Shown: positions 49,272 through 62,967 of the stretch, piece by piece
How positions within the stretch are numbered: the stretch's first letter is position 1
Layout of the letters: every line of letters starts with the position of its first letter
NCBI RefSeq assembly: GCF_010365785.1
Contig: NZ_CP048387.1
Location: 1 to 64,000 of the forward strand
DNA length: 64,000 nucleotides
Direction of reading: 5' to 3'
Source of the DNA: Spiroplasma sp. TIUS-1
GTDB lineage: Bacteria > Bacillota_I > Bacilli_A > Mycoplasmatales > Mycoplasmataceae
Position numbers and translations under genes: made by a program
Notes under the pieces: model-generated
Seen by the model: the letters and a program-made list of their open reading frames with translations, nothing else
What the model was told of the DNA's origin: nothing
Database searches by the model: none

Positions 49272-50493
49272 AAGAATTAAAGAATTACTAAATAAAGAGT
49301 TAGAAAGACAACAAAATCATATTGAATTAATAGCGAGTGAAAACTATGTAAGCGAAGCAGTACTTGAAGCTACTGGTTCAATTGCTACAAATAAATATGC
49401 TGAAGGATATCCATTTAAAAGATATTATGGAGGATGTGAATTTGTTGATCAAATTGAGCAGTTAGCAATTGATACTGTAAAAGAAATTTTCAAAGCTGAA
49501 TATGCAAATGTACAACCTCACTCAGGTAGTCAAGCAAATATGGCGATCTACCAAGCATTCTTAAAACCAGGCGACAAAATTGTAGCCATGGATCTAGATG
49601 CCGGAGGGCATTTGACACATGGTTCAAGTGTTTCATTTTCTGGAAAAGATTATGTATTTGCACATTATGGTGTTAATAAAGAAACTTACTTATTAGATTA
49701 TGATGAAATAGAAAAAATTGTAGCTAAGGAAAAACCAAAACTAATTGTTGCTGGTGCCAGTGCTTATCCACGTGCCATTGATTTTAAAAAATTTAGAGAA
49801 ATAGCTGATAAGTACAATACACTTTTAATGGTTGACATGGCCCACATTGCTGGATTGGTAGCTGTGGGTTTACACCAAAACCCAGTTGAGTATGCAGATG
49901 TTGTTACTTCAACAACTCATAAAACATTACGCGGAGCAAGAGGAGGTTTAATTCTTGCAAAAGAAAAATATGCAAAGCAATTAAACTCAGCAGTTTTTCC
50001 TGGAATTCAAGGTGGACCATTGGAACATGTAATTGCTGGTAAAGCTCAAGCTTTCATTGAAGCAACAAAACCGGAATTTAAGTTGTACATCAAAAATGTA
50101 ATTGATAACTGTTCTATATTTGCTGAAGAATTGGCAAAAAATGGATTAGACATTATTACAGGTGGAACCGATAATCATTTATTAATAGCTGATGTTAAAA
50201 AATCGTTTGGAATTACTGGGCGACAAGCTGAAACAATATTAAATGATATAGGTATTGTTTCTAACAAAAATATGATTCCGTTTGATACAGAATCAGCTTT
50301 TAAAACTTCAGGTATCCGTTTAGGAACTGCAGCAATGACTACACGTGGATTTGGTAAAAAAGAATTTACGTTATTAGCAAAATGAATCACAAGCGCATTG
50401 AGCGATAGAACTCAAGAAAACTGAGATTCAATTAAAAAAGAAGTTTATGCAATTTGCAAAAACTTCCCAATCTATAAAGATTTAAAATACTAG
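49264..50493 (+). CDS. glyA: Serine hydroxymethyltransferase
   Basis: GlyA (409 aa) makes glycine and methylene-THF from serine using PLP. The PLP-lysine motif [14 protein letters not shown] is intact, with IELIASENY and HSGSQAN upstream. ATG 49264 overlaps the rpiB end by 8 bp. rpiB-glyA-upp is the same order as in Bacillus, where ATP synthase genes also follow. Confidence 0.96.
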
Positions 50494-50508
50494 GAAGGAA
50501 AACGAAAT

Positions 50509-51135
50509 ATGGCTATCACAATATTTGATCATCCTTTAATTTTGGATAAACTATCTAGAATGAGAAGAAAGGAAACTTCTTCAAAAGATTTTAGAGAAAA
50601 TTTAAATGAAATAGGAATGTTAATGGTTTATGAAATTTTTAGAGACGTTAAGTTAAAAGAAATTTCAATTAAAACACCCACAGTAAAAAAAGCAAAGGGA
50701 TACACAATTGAAACTCCAGTTGTTCTAGTTCCTATTATTCGAGCTGGATTAGGAATGGTTGATGGAATTCAAAAAATTATTCCAACTGCAAAAATTGCCC
50801 ATGTTGGTTTATATAGAGATGAAGTAACTATGAAGCCAGTGGAGTATTATGCAAAAGCTCCAGCCGATATTGATTCCTCATATACAATTGTTGTTGATCC
50901 TATGTTGGCAACTGGTGGAAGTGCAGTAAAGGCGATAGATATTATCAAGAGCAAGGGAGCAAAGAATATTAAATTTGTTGGACTTGTTGGAGTTCAGGAA
51001 GGAATAGATGCCCTTCAAAAAGCTCATCCTGATGTTGATATTTTCTTAGCATGTAAAGATCCAATATTAAATAAACATGGCTATATCGAACCAGGAATGG
51101 GAGATGCCGGTGATAGAATTTTCGGTACAAAATAA
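50509..51135 (+). CDS. upp: Uracil phosphoribosyltransferase
   Basis: Upp (208 aa) salvages uracil to UMP. The PRPP loop VVDPMLATGGSA and the uracil-binding GYIEPGMGDAGDRIFGTK at the C terminus are intact. SD AAGGAA. It closes the hpt-to-upp group and is followed by a terminator before the atp operon. Confidence 0.96.
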   Translation: MAITIFDHPLILDKLSRMRRKETSSKDFRENLNEIGMLMVYEIFRDVKLKEISIKTPTVKKAKGYTIETPVVLVPIIRAGLGMVDGIQKIIPTAKIAHVGLYRDEVTMKPVEYYAKAPADIDSSYTIVVDPMLATGGSAVKAIDIIKSKGAKNIKFVGLVGVQEGIDALQKAHPDVDIFLACKDPILNKHGYIEPGMGDAGDRIFGTK

Positions 51136-51157
51136 CACATTAGAGTGTTATTTTTTT
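51130..51157 (+). terminator. Terminator after upp
   Basis: AAATAACAC (51130-51138) pairs with GTGTTATTT (51145-51153) around ATTAGA, followed by TTTT. It includes the upp stop codon. Confidence 0.85.
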
Positions 51158-51224
51158 ATTTAAAAAAACTTGACCGAGAAATAAATAGGAGTAATATATA
51201 CACATGCGTAATCAAGGGGGACAT

Positions 51225-51599
51225 ATGAATGCATTACGAGGGAAGCTAATTATGACTTCTACAGTAATGGGGATCGTGCTTGTTATCTTGTTTATATTAT
51301 CTATCACGAAGGTAATTGGAATGAACTGAACATATGGATATATTGTTGGTTCAGCATTCATATTAGTGGTATTTTATTTACAAACGTTTAAAGATAAAAG
51401 CTTAAAGTTATATTCAAATATATATTTGTTTTTATTCTTTATGATACTAATTCATGGCCTTTATTTGGTTCCGTTTATATTTTGTATATATATAGAATCA
51501 GTATTCAGTACTTACGGAATACTGATTGGAGTTTTAGTAAACTCTCTATTCTTAAATGGATTAATCTTTTTTAACAAATACAAAAATACAAGGAGATAA
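51225..51599 (+). CDS. Small membrane protein at the AtpI position
   Basis: A 124 aa protein with four hydrophobic segments, directly before atpB. Position and topology match AtpI, which helps c-ring assembly, but sequence identity to AtpI is not obvious. ATG 51225 is preferred because AAGGGGGA is 4 bp upstream; ATG 51204 (adding MRNQGGH) is possible with AGGAG further away. atpB begins 1 bp after the stop. Confidence 0.7.
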
Positions 51600-51600
51600 A

Positions 51601-52395
51601 ATGTTTTTTGCAGATATGTCAGAAACTCTTTGGCATTTGACACCACAGCTAACATCGATTATTTTAACTACTATCATTATTTGTACAATTTCAATTGTTT
51701 ATAATGTAAAAGTTAGAAATTACAATATAAATCAACCAATGCCAGGTTTTTTGGTTATTGTTGAGACATTTGTAAAATCAATGGAAGGAATGGTTGTTGA
51801 TGCAATGGGTAAAAAGTATTCTAAACTAACACCATATGCGATGTACATTGTAATGTATATCTTTACAGGATCGATGTTATCATTGCTAGGTTTTGAACCG
51901 CATACTACGTCATTAACTGTAACTCTTTCAATGGGACTTGTAACATTCTTTGGAATTTACTACTTTGGATTAAAAGTTCAAAGATTTAGATTTTTCAGAA
52001 AATTTATAAATCCAATGGAATTAATAGGACAATTTGTTCCTTTAATTTCTATATCATTTCGTCTATTTGGAAATATACTAGGGGGATCAATTATTCTTGG
52101 TATGGTCTATGGAATGATTATTGGAATTCAAGGCTCATTATTTTTAGGCGGTGAAAATCCGGCTGAAAGTATTTGAAATGGTGAAATGAAAGCTGAATAC
52201 TTATTGGCAGGTCTAAATATTGGTTCAGTATTAATAACACCATTTATTCACTTGTACCTAGACTTTTTTGAGGGTGGGTTGCAATCATTTGTATTTATAA
52301 CATTAACATTAACTTATTGAAGTGAAAGTGTTGAAGAAGAAGAGAGCGTTTCTGTGGATGATAAAGGATTAGCTCACATGGAACAAACAATATAA
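51601..52395 (+). CDS. atpB: ATP synthase Fo subunit a
   Basis: Subunit a (264 aa) forms the proton half-channels. The C-half helix with SISFRLFGNILGG contains the essential Arg, and LDFFEGGLQSFVFITLTLTYW is the conserved last helix. TGA Trp codons at 52171 and 52318. SD AAGGAG overlaps the previous gene end. Confidence 0.94.
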
Positions 52396-52423
52396 ACCAC
52401 TACAAACAACAGGAGAAGAAATT

Positions 52424-52759
52424 ATGATACTAGACGTATTTTCAAATTTATTAATTAACTATGCTTCATTTTGAAGCGTATTCATGCCAATGTTTATGGC
52501 AACTGCTGCTGAAGGAGCAAGCGGTGATGGTGTAACAGACTGAGGAATGAAATACCTTGGAGCAGGAATTGCAGCTGTTTCTTATACAGGGGCAGCCTTA
52601 GGTCAAGGTATTATTGGGGCAAATGCATGTACAGCAATTGGTAGAAACCCAGAAGCAAATGGGCAAATTACAAAAGCAGGGATGGTATTCGCCGGAATTG
52701 CCGAATCAGGAGCTATCTACGGATTGGTTATTTCAATCTTAATTTTATTCGTAGTATAG
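52424..52759 (+). CDS. atpE: ATP synthase Fo subunit c
   Basis: Subunit c (111 aa) builds the rotor ring. The polar loop GRNPEANG and the ion-binding Glu in GIAESGAIYG are intact. The first 38 residues are an extra hydrophobic/Ala-rich segment compared with 70-80 aa c subunits, possibly a cleaved leader or extra helix. SD AGGAGAAG. Confidence 0.94.
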
Positions 52760-52771
52760 AAATAGATAATT

Positions 52772-53326
52772 ATGGAATATAGCGGATTGTTTTTTGCAGA
52801 AGCAAAAGAATCAGGAGGACTACCAGGTCTTCCAAATATCATTGAGTCATTATTCCCGAACATCCCAAACTTTATTGCACATATAGTTGCAACTATTGTT
52901 ATAGTAATAATACTTACAAAACTAATGTACAAGCCAGCTAAAAAAATGATCATCGATAGAAGAAAAGAGGTTAACAGACTTTTAGACGAAGCTGTTGAAA
53001 AACAAATTATTGCATCTGAAAATGAGACTGAATCAAAATTAGTATTAGCTAAAGCTCATGAAGAATCAAGCTTGATTATTCAAAATGCTATTGTTGGTGC
53101 CAATGAAGAAAAGGAACTAATTCAAAAAAGTGCCCAATCTGAAATTATGGTATTAAAAATGAAAGCTGAAAATGATATTGAATGACAAAAGCGTGAAGCA
53201 AAACAAACTATGAAACAAGAAGTTATTGACATCTCATTAGAAGTTGCTAAAAAATTAATTGGTGCTAAGGTTAGTGAATCAGATAATGAACAATATATTA
53301 ATGAGTTTTTAAAAGATCTAGATTAG
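52772..53326 (+). CDS. atpF: ATP synthase Fo subunit b
   Basis: Subunit b (184 aa) is the peripheral stalk. One membrane segment near residues 34-52 (FIAHIVATIVIVIILTKLM) is followed by a long charged coiled coil. Unlike many Mollicute b subunits there is no lipobox. TGA Trp at 53183. The start follows a weak SD (TAGA), coupled to atpE. Confidence 0.9.
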
Positions 53327-53327
53327 T

Positions 53328-53879
53328 ATGCTGAAACACAAAGTAATTCAAAACTGAGCACATGCAATTTATCAGTTATCTATTGAAAGTAACAAACAAT
53401 CAGAGATGCTAGAACAAATAAATGCAATATGTTATGGTTTAAATCACAACCCCTCTTTAACAACTTTGTTATCTCTTGATAAATTATCAAAAGATAATGT
53501 CGATGGATTAATTCATGACACTTTTGGTTCAATAGGTATCGACCCAATTTTAATTAATGCAATTAAATATATGGTGGAATGTGATGCTTTTGTTGGAGCT
53601 CGTGAAATATTTGAATTAACAAAAAAACAATTATTATCAACAAATGTAGACTTTGCTTTTGGGCAAATATATTCTACAAAATTGCTGTCAAAAGATGTGA
53701 TTGATAAAATTACCTCTAAGATGGAAAACAAATTTAACAAAAAAATACACTTCATTCAAGAAATTGACGAAAGTCTGATTGCTGGAATTAAGGTGGTAGT
53801 GGGAGATGTCGTTTACGACGGATCACTAAAATCAAGATTTGAAGATTTGAAAGAATCTATAAAAAAAATGGAAGGTTAG
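53328..53879 (+). CDS. atpH: ATP synthase F1 subunit delta
   Basis: Subunit delta (183 aa) joins the stalk to F1. Helical N domain ([17 protein letters not shown]) and C-terminal [21 protein letters not shown] with [14 protein letters not shown] are family-typical. It begins 1 bp after atpF. Confidence 0.9.
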
Positions 53880-53881
53880 TT

Positions 53882-55453
53882 ATGAGTATTAAATTAAATC
53901 AAATATCTGAAGTAATTAAACAACAAATTCAAAACTACGGTTCAAAAGTTATTAAATCAGAAGAAGGAGTAGTTCTATCAATTGGTGATGGAGTTGCAAC
54001 TGTTTCTGGATTAGAAGATGTAATGAACGGTGAGTTGTTGATGTTTCCTGGAGGAGTAGCTGGAATGGCTATGAACCTAGAAGAGTCAGCGGTTGGTGTT
54101 GTTATTATGGGTGATACATCAAAAATTGTCCAAGGTGATAAAGTAAAGCGTACTAAAGAGGTTGTTAAAACTGTAGTAGGTGATGCTTTATTAGGAAGAG
54201 TAGTTAACGGTATAGGACACCCAATTGATGGATTAGGTGAAATAAATGCAACTAAAACTTTACCAGTTGAAAGAATTGCAACGGGAGTTATGTCTCGTAA
54301 ATCAGTTGATCAGCCTATGGAAACTGGAATTGTATCCATTGATGCACTGATACCAATTGGAAAAGGTCAAAGAGAATTAATTATCGGGGACCGTCAAACT
54401 GGTAAGACAACAATTGCAGTTGATGCAATAATTAACCAAAAAGGTAAAAATGTTAAATGTGTTTATGTAGCGATTGGTCAAAAAGAATCAACAGTTACAC
54501 AAATTGTAGAAAGATTAAGAAAAGCAGAAGCTCTTGAATATACAGTTATTGTTACTGCTTCAGCTAGTGAATCAGCTCCGATTCAATACATTACTCCATA
54601 TACTGGAGTAACAATAGCTGAAGAATGAATGTTCAGTGGACAAGATGTATTGATTGTCTATGATGATTTATCTAAGCATGCTCAAGCATATAGAACTCTA
54701 TCATTATTATTAAGAAGACCACCGGGGCGTGAAGCATACCCAGGGGATGTATTCTATTTACACTCAAGATTACTTGAAAGATCAGCTAGAGTTACTCAAG
54801 AATTTGGTGGAGGATCAATCACAGCTTTACCGATTATTGAAACACTTGCAGGAGATATTTCTGCATACATTCCAACTAATGTTATTTCAATTACAGATGG
54901 TCAAATATTCTTATCAGAAAAACTATTTAACTCAAACATCAGACCAGCTGTTGATACAGGTTTAAGTGTTAGCCGTGTTGGTTCATCAGCTCAAATTAAA
55001 GCAATGAAACAAGTTGCTTCAACACTGAAATTAGAATTAGCTCAATACTATGAACTACAAGCTTTCTCAAAATTTGGAAGTGACCTAGATGAAAACACAA
55101 GAGCAATTTTATCTCAGGGAGAAAAAATTGTTGAAATCTTAAGACAACCAGAAGGTAAAACATTAGATCAAGTTATTCAAACTTTTGTACTAATGGCTAT
55201 TAATGAAAGATTAGTTAAATGAATTCCTGTTGAAAAAGTAGAAACATTAAAACTAGCAATTATTAAATTCTTTAGAAAAGATCCAACTGGTATTAAAATC
55301 GCTGATGAAGTTAGAGCATCTAATTCATTTAACGATAGTACAAAACAAGCAGCTATTACAGAAATCAAAAAATTGGTTAAAAAAATAATCACATCTATTC
55401 CAGATTACAATCCTTTAGAGTTTGGAAAAATAGAAGATTACGATAAATTCTAA
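53882..55453 (+). CDS. atpA: ATP synthase F1 subunit alpha
   Basis: Subunit alpha (523 aa) carries the non-catalytic nucleotide site: Walker [12 protein letters not shown] near residue 168 and the arginine-finger region [15 protein letters not shown] Trp at 54627 and 55220. Stop and atpG start overlap (TAATG). Confidence 0.97.
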
Positions 55454-56295
55454 TGGCAAATTTAAGTGAACTAAAAAGTCAAATTGCAAATACTCAAGAT
55501 ACAAATAAAATTACTAAGGCTATGGAAATGGTGGCAACATCTAAATTCAAAAAATTAAGTAATAGAGTATTGTCTATGCAAGATTACATACGCGATACAT
55601 ATAAATTATTTGTAGATATTATTGCAAATACTAGCCAATCTCAATACATGTGTGATGAAGGGTTTAAGCCTGGAAAAACATTATGAATTCTAGTTGGTTC
55701 AAATTTAGGACTATGTGGTGGTTATAATTCAAACGCCATAAAGTTAGCTAAAAAGCACATTAATAAAAATGACGACTTTGTAGTTGTCGGAAACAAAATG
55801 AGAAATTTTTGTAGAGCTGAAAATTTAAATATTGTGAATGAGTTTCTTTCTGTTGATGAAAAATTCACAATCCAAGATGTTACAGATGGTTTAACAGCAG
55901 ATTTAATTTCTGCATATAACAATGAAACAATCCAATCAATTAAAATTATATATACAAAATTTATAAACAACGTTACGTTTGAAGAAACTGTTTTAGACAT
56001 TCTTCCAATTGTAAAACTTAAAAAACCAAGTAGCAATTCAGAGGTTATTTTTGAACCAAGTGCTTCAGAAATATTAAAAAGCTCAATTAGTTTTTATTTG
56101 AGTACAATAATTTTTGGTTCAATTATGGAATCACAATTATCAGAACAAGCAAGTCGTAGACAAGCTATGGATAATGCATCAAAAAATGGAAAAGACTTAG
56201 TAGAGGAATTGAAAAGTCAATTTAATAGAAAACGTCAAGAAAACATTACGCAAGAAATTACAGAGATTGTCGCAGGTTCGACAGCTCAACAATAG
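55453..56295 (+). CDS. atpG: ATP synthase F1 subunit gamma
   Basis: Subunit gamma (280 aa) is the rotor shaft. The N-terminal helix KSQIANTQDTNKITKAMEMVA and the C-terminal MDNASKNGKDLVEEL helix that enters the alpha/beta ring are intact. TGA Trp at 55684. Confidence 0.95.
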
Positions 56296-57996
<1,701 letters not shown>

Positions 57997-57997
<1 letters not shown>

Positions 57998-58024
57998 AAA
58001 ATCCTCTTTATTGAGGATTTTTAT
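57997..58024. terminator. Bidirectional terminator between atpC and the reverse-strand exonuclease gene
   Basis: AAAAATCCTC (57997-58006) pairs with GAGGATTTTT (58013-58022), with T runs on both strands. The stop codon of the reverse gene lies in the loop (58008-58010). Confidence 0.85.
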
Positions 58025-58997
58025 TTTGTGAGTTTTTAGCATTCTCACTTTCAATTCTTTCATATCTTTTCTTGCGCATTTCTTTTTGTCATTCAACTTC
58101 TTCTTTGAATAAATTTAAAAATGAAAACATTTTCTGTTGTTTTAAAAATCCACATAAACCAATATAGTTCATTTTTAAAGGACTAAAGTTAATTCGACCA
58201 ATATCTAAATCGCATTGAATAGTTGTAATCCTTTTAGAGATTTCAATTTGTTCTTGAAATTCTTTTAAACGATTAATTACTGTTGGTTTGAATCCTTCAA
58301 TAGCATCAATATCTCGTAAAATACAATCAACACATCCATATTGATTTATTAAACTTAAAGCTGTGTTTTGGTGAATACCTTTAACACCAGCAATGTTATC
58401 TGAACTATCTCCGCATAAACTTTTTAAGTCAGGAATATGTTTAGGAACAACACCCATAAGCTCTTTAACTTTATTGGCATCAATTTGAACTGGTTCTTCT
58501 TTGTTAGTTTGTTGAGAAATAACTTTAACCTTATCATCTACTAATTGGTAAATGTCTTTATCTCCAGACAAAATTTCGAAACTAAAACCTAGCTTACATC
58601 CAATTTTACAGATTGTTCCAATCACATCGTCACCTTCACAAGTAGGGTGTTCATATCTTGGAATCTTAGCAGCATCTAAAAACTCACGCATAATTTGCAT
58701 TTGAGGTTTTAGATCTTCAGGAGTTTCTTTTCTCTTTTCTTTGTATTTGGGATATAACTCTTTTCTTCAACAAGCTCTACCAACATCAAGAGCAACAATC
58801 ACTGTGTGATATTTACCTGATTTTATTAATTCAGAAATATTGTAGACAAATACATAAACAGCATTTATCAATTGACCATCACGGTTTAATGATTGTCTTT
58901 TTCTTTTTAAAGATCCGTAATAGCCCTTATAAAGTAAATGATAACCATCAATTATTAGTATTGGCTTTTTAGTTTTTTGGATATTGTTGTTAACCAT
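58008..58997 (-). CDS. Stand-alone 5'-3' exonuclease (PolA N-domain/FEN type)
   Basis: A 329 aa flap nuclease for removing RNA primers and repair. Metal-ligand motifs are present: IIDGYHLLYK, LDVGRACWRKELYPKYKEKR (usually DxGxxxFRHE), EGDDVIG, SGDKDIYQL and CGDSSDNIAGVKGIG-like GVKGIHQNTA. Polymerase domains of Pol I are absent, as is normal in Mollicutes. It reads through two TGA Trp codons on the reverse strand. SD AAGGAG at 59003-59008. The last codons lie in the atpC terminator. Confidence 0.88.
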
Positions 58998-59006
58998 ATT
59001 GGCTCC

Positions 59007-59600
59007 TTAGAAAATAATAATTTTCTCTTCTATTAATTCTATCAAATCGCTTATTGAAGATAATGCTGTCTCATTTTTTGTAGTACCTACAATTTGAACC
59101 TTGTCTTCAATATATGTTTTTGATATATTTATAAATTCTTTTTGAACATGCAATTCAATTTTCTTAACACTAGAGATATTAAATAAAAATGTTAATTGAA
59201 TCCCTGTTTCCAAATCTTTTAATAAATTGTTTTCGTTTACAATTGTCTTAATCCCTTGAGTATATGAACGCGTTAACGGACCAGTACCCAGTTTGGTACC
59301 CCCAAAATATCGAACAACAAAAACAATAACGTTAGTTAATAACATTGACTTTAATGTCTTTAATATTGCGTCTCCGCTAGTACCAGAAGGTTCTCCATCA
59401 TTGTGAAATGATTCAGTAACATGTACTCCATCATTCAAAATATAAGCTCAACAATTGTGTCTAGCATCTTTTTGTAAGTTTTCTTTTATAACACTATCAA
59501 TATCTGACTTAGAATAAACTCGTTTAACAATGGTAATGAAGCGTGACTTCTTGATAACAAATTCATTTGTGTATAAGTTGTCTGTTTTTAAAATCTTCAT
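59007..59600 (-). CDS. YigZ/IMPACT family protein
   Basis: A 197 aa protein of the YigZ family. The N domain shows KKSRFITIVKRV, the signature NDGEPSGTSGDAILKTL and VVRYFGGTKLGTGPLTRSY, followed by a C-terminal EF-G domain IV-like part. The biochemical role is poorly defined; the eukaryotic homologue regulates translation. It is 9 bp upstream of the exonuclease and cotranscribed with it. A TATAAAAT-like -10 lies at about 59618-59626 on the reverse strand. TGA Trp codon on the reverse strand. Confidence 0.88.
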
Positions 59601-59641
59601 AATTACCATTACATTATTATTTTATAGCAAAACCAACTAAT

Positions 59642-59672
59642 TTGATTTTTGTTTTAGAGCATATAGTAGAAT
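59642..59672 (+). promoter_or_regulatory. hprK promoter in a divergent intergenic region
   Basis: TAGAAT (59667-59672) is a -10 candidate with a weak TTGATT 19 bp upstream. The same 93 bp gap also holds the opposite-strand promoter of the YigZ gene. Confidence 0.4.
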
Positions 59673-59693
59673 ATAGTTAATGAGGTAATTAAT

Positions 59694-60611
59694 ATGAAAT
59701 TAACAGCAAAAGATTTGGTAGATCATTTTGGATTAAAAGTGGAAAGTGGAAGCGAATACTTAAACAACAAAATAGTAACTTATGGAATGAATAGACCTGG
59801 ACTAGAACTAGCTGGTTTTGTACCAAAGGGAACAAACTCACATAGAATAATGCTTTTGTCTTCTAAAGAGTTTGAATACTTAGAACAATTTAAAAAAGAA
59901 GAACAAATTGAAAAGTTAACTTCAATTTTTAAATTAAATATTCCAGCTTTCATATTAACTCCTAAATTTAAAAACAAACATATGTTGGAAGTTTCAAAAA
60001 AATTTAAAATTCCTGTTTTAAGATCTTCTGATCAAAAAACAAGTTCATTTACACAAAATGTACTTAGTTGATTAGATGAATACTTTAGTGAAACTACTGA
60101 AGTACATGCTTCATTGGTAAATATTTTTGGTAAGGGAGTTCTTATCATTGGAAGAAGTGGTATTGGTAAATCAGAACTTGTTATGGATCTTGTTAAAACT
60201 AATCACTTATTTGTTGGAGATGATAGAATCGTTATTACCAAAAAAGCTAATAGATTGTTTGGTAAATCACATCCATTACTTACAAACTTAATTGAAGTAC
60301 GTGGTATTGGTATTGTTGAAATGCAAAAGTTATTTGGTTATCAAATAATTCAAAAAGAAACTGCAGTTGATGTTGTTATTGAAATTACAGATTTTAATAA
60401 AGAGGATGTGTTTGATAGATTGGGAAATGATTTTTCAACTAAGGAATACTTAGGACTAAAAATTCCATACATTCAGATGCCAGTTTCATCAGGTAGAAAC
60501 TTATCAAGCTTAATTGAAACAGCTGTCTCTCAATTAAAATCTACTGAAGCAAATGACTTTATACCAGCTACAGAAATACTATCTGCAAGATTAAAGGACT
60601 TTGAGGAATAA
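59694..60611 (+). CDS. hprK: HPr kinase/phosphorylase
   Basis: HprK (305 aa) phosphorylates HPr of the sugar PTS on Ser46, controlling carbon uptake. The P-loop GRSGIGKSE starts at G153 and the family signature LIEVRGIGIVEM follows near residue 202. TGA Trp at 60069. SD GAGGT. hprK-lgt-trxB is a conserved Firmicute cluster. Its presence implies a PTS encoded elsewhere. Confidence 0.96.
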
Positions 60612-60613
60612 AG

Positions 60614-61987
60614 ATGAGTTGGCTACCAGGTGGTAAAAATCAAAGCTTAGAGGAGTTAATGAAACTTGGCAATAATGTTGAAGTTGCAGTAGAACCTCTC
60701 TTTTTTATGTATCCACTAATGATTACTATTGGTGGTTTTTTAGCTATTGGTTTAATTTATTTAAGAATTTGAAAAAGGGGTATTCCTTTATCAAATATGG
60801 TTACCTTAACTTATATTGCCTTACCAGCAGCAGTAATTGGAGCATCATTTTTTGGTAAATTAGGGGGATTTAATTACGGATGACAAATCTGAAATTACTT
60901 TATGTTTTGAAGAAGTGGGATGTCAATTTTTGGTGGAATGGTATTTGGTTCATTTGCTGGATATATTTATCTAAGACAAGTAAGCTATAAATTGCAAATC
61001 TCAATATGAGTATATTTAGATTGTATTGTTCCTGCTATTTTAATTGCTCAGGCTTTAGGAAGATGAGGTAACTTATTTAATCATGAGATTTTAGGTAATG
61101 AACTTAGTGTTGAAGAATTATGAAAAATAGAATGGCTACCTAATTGAATAAAATTTAGATTATATCCAATGTATGTTCCTGATGAAAATGGTATATCAGA
61201 AATAGTGAAAGGATACACTTTCCATGAACCATTATTCTTATATGAATCAATTGCTAACTTAATATTATTTTTAGTAATTATGTTTTTAGTTCCATTTTTA
61301 TTTAAATTATTTAGTCCTAAACCTTGAAAGAAAAATCCACATGCGTTTCCAATTAAAGGTGTTGCAATAAGCAAAGAAGAACTTTTATCAATACCTGTTC
61401 AAAGAGAATTAGACCTAAAGACTGATGGTTCACGTTATTGATATACAAAAGCTAATGCTTGAAAGCGTGCATATTATTTATATGAAGCAGATAACAAGTT
61501 AGCTGAACAATATATAATTGCAAATGATGATCATGAAAAAATTCAAGAAGTCGCGAGTATGGAGTACGAAAATATAAAAGGAAAATTTAGAGCAAAAATA
61601 AAATTGACTTCAGATAAGCAAAAAATTAAGGAATTAAAAAAGCAAAGATCAATTGCACTAAGACCTTATAGATGAGATAGATTCAAAGTTGTTAACTCAT
61701 TAACAAAGGACTCTAAATTGTTATATAATTTAAACAACCCAGATGGATATAAAGTGATGCACAGCGGAGTGCAAGCATCACTTTACCTAATGGGTTATTC
61801 AATCATTCGTATGTCTTTAGAACACCAAAGAACAGGATTTGATTTAACCTTTAAATTCTCAATGGCTGCAAATTACATATTCTTAGTAACGGTATTTTTA
61901 GTATCAATATTTGCACTTGTACTAGTACAGTTCATTGCGCCATATAAGTGAAGACAACCAGAATGGTTGTATGAAAAATCATATTAA
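60614..61987 (+). CDS. lgt: Prolipoprotein diacylglyceryl transferase, paralogue 1
   Basis: A 457 aa membrane enzyme attaching diacylglycerol to lipoprotein Cys. The Lgt signature GRWGNLFNHE is present, but the essential His of the HGGL motif is Phe (F106 in SIFGGM). A charged insert of about 150 residues (about 240-390) separates the last membrane helices, making it much longer than E. coli Lgt (291 aa). It starts 2 bp after hprK with no clear SD. Activity is less certain than for the 62968 paralogue. Confidence 0.85.
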
Positions 61988-62009
61988 TATAAAAAGGAGA
62001 AATAATTAT

Positions 62010-62933
62010 ATGAATAAAAAATTTGACATAATTATTGCTGGAGCTGGTCCTGCTGGATTATCTGCTGCAATTTATGCAGCACGTGCTGAAATGAATGTTG
62101 CAGTATTAGAAAGGTCAACGCCAGGTGGTAAAGTTATGAAAACTGCTGAAGTTGAAAACTATCCAGGTTTTAATACAATACTTGGACCTGAATTAGGAAT
62201 TAAATTTTTTGAACAAGCCATGAATTTGGGAGCTAACTTTATTTATGCAGGATTAAAATCATTTAAAAAAGAAAATGACACATTTATTGTTACTTTAGAA
62301 AATGGTGAAGTTATCGAATCCAAAGCTCTAATTATTGCAACAGGAAGTAAAGAAAACTTAATTGGAGTTCCCGGTGAAGTTGAATTGTATGGAAAAGGTG
62401 TTTCATATTGTGCAGCTTGTGATGCTGCTTTCCACAAAGGGAAAGAAGTTGTAGTAGTAGGTGGTGGTTATTCTGCTATTGAAGAAGCTATATTCTTGAC
62501 TCGTTTTGTTAACAAAGTTTACTTGGTACACAGAAGGCAAGAATTTAGAGCAGATAAAAAGTCTGTTGATAAAGCAAAAGCAAATCCAAAAATTGAATTT
62601 ATCTTAGATTCAGTTGTTACAAAAATTAATGGAACAAACAAAGTTGAAACAGTTGATGTTAAATCGTTGATTACTAATGATATAAAAACTATACCAGTTT
62701 CAGCAATATTTCCTTTTATTGGACAAACAGCAGAATCAAAATTTATTGAAGATGAAAAATTAATGAATAGTGATAAAAATATCATTGTTAATGAAAAAAT
62801 GGAGACAACTGTAAAAGGACTATGATCAGCTGGAGATGTACGTGTTACACCTTTTAGACAAATTGCCACAGCTGTTGCTGATGGAGCTTTAGCAGGACAA
62901 GAAGCAGTTAAATATTTAGAATTGCTAGACTAA
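62010..62933 (+). CDS. trxB: Thioredoxin reductase
   Basis: TrxB (307 aa) reduces thioredoxin with NADPH. FAD motif GAGPAGLSAAIYAAR near residue 11, redox pair C134-A-A-C137 and NADPH motif VVVGGGYSAIEEA are intact, and the C-terminal WSAGDVR binds FAD (W is TGA). ATG 62010 follows AAAGGAG. It lies between two lgt genes. Confidence 0.96.
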
Positions 62934-62967
62934 TATCAAACATTTATTAATCAAGTGGAGAAATAAA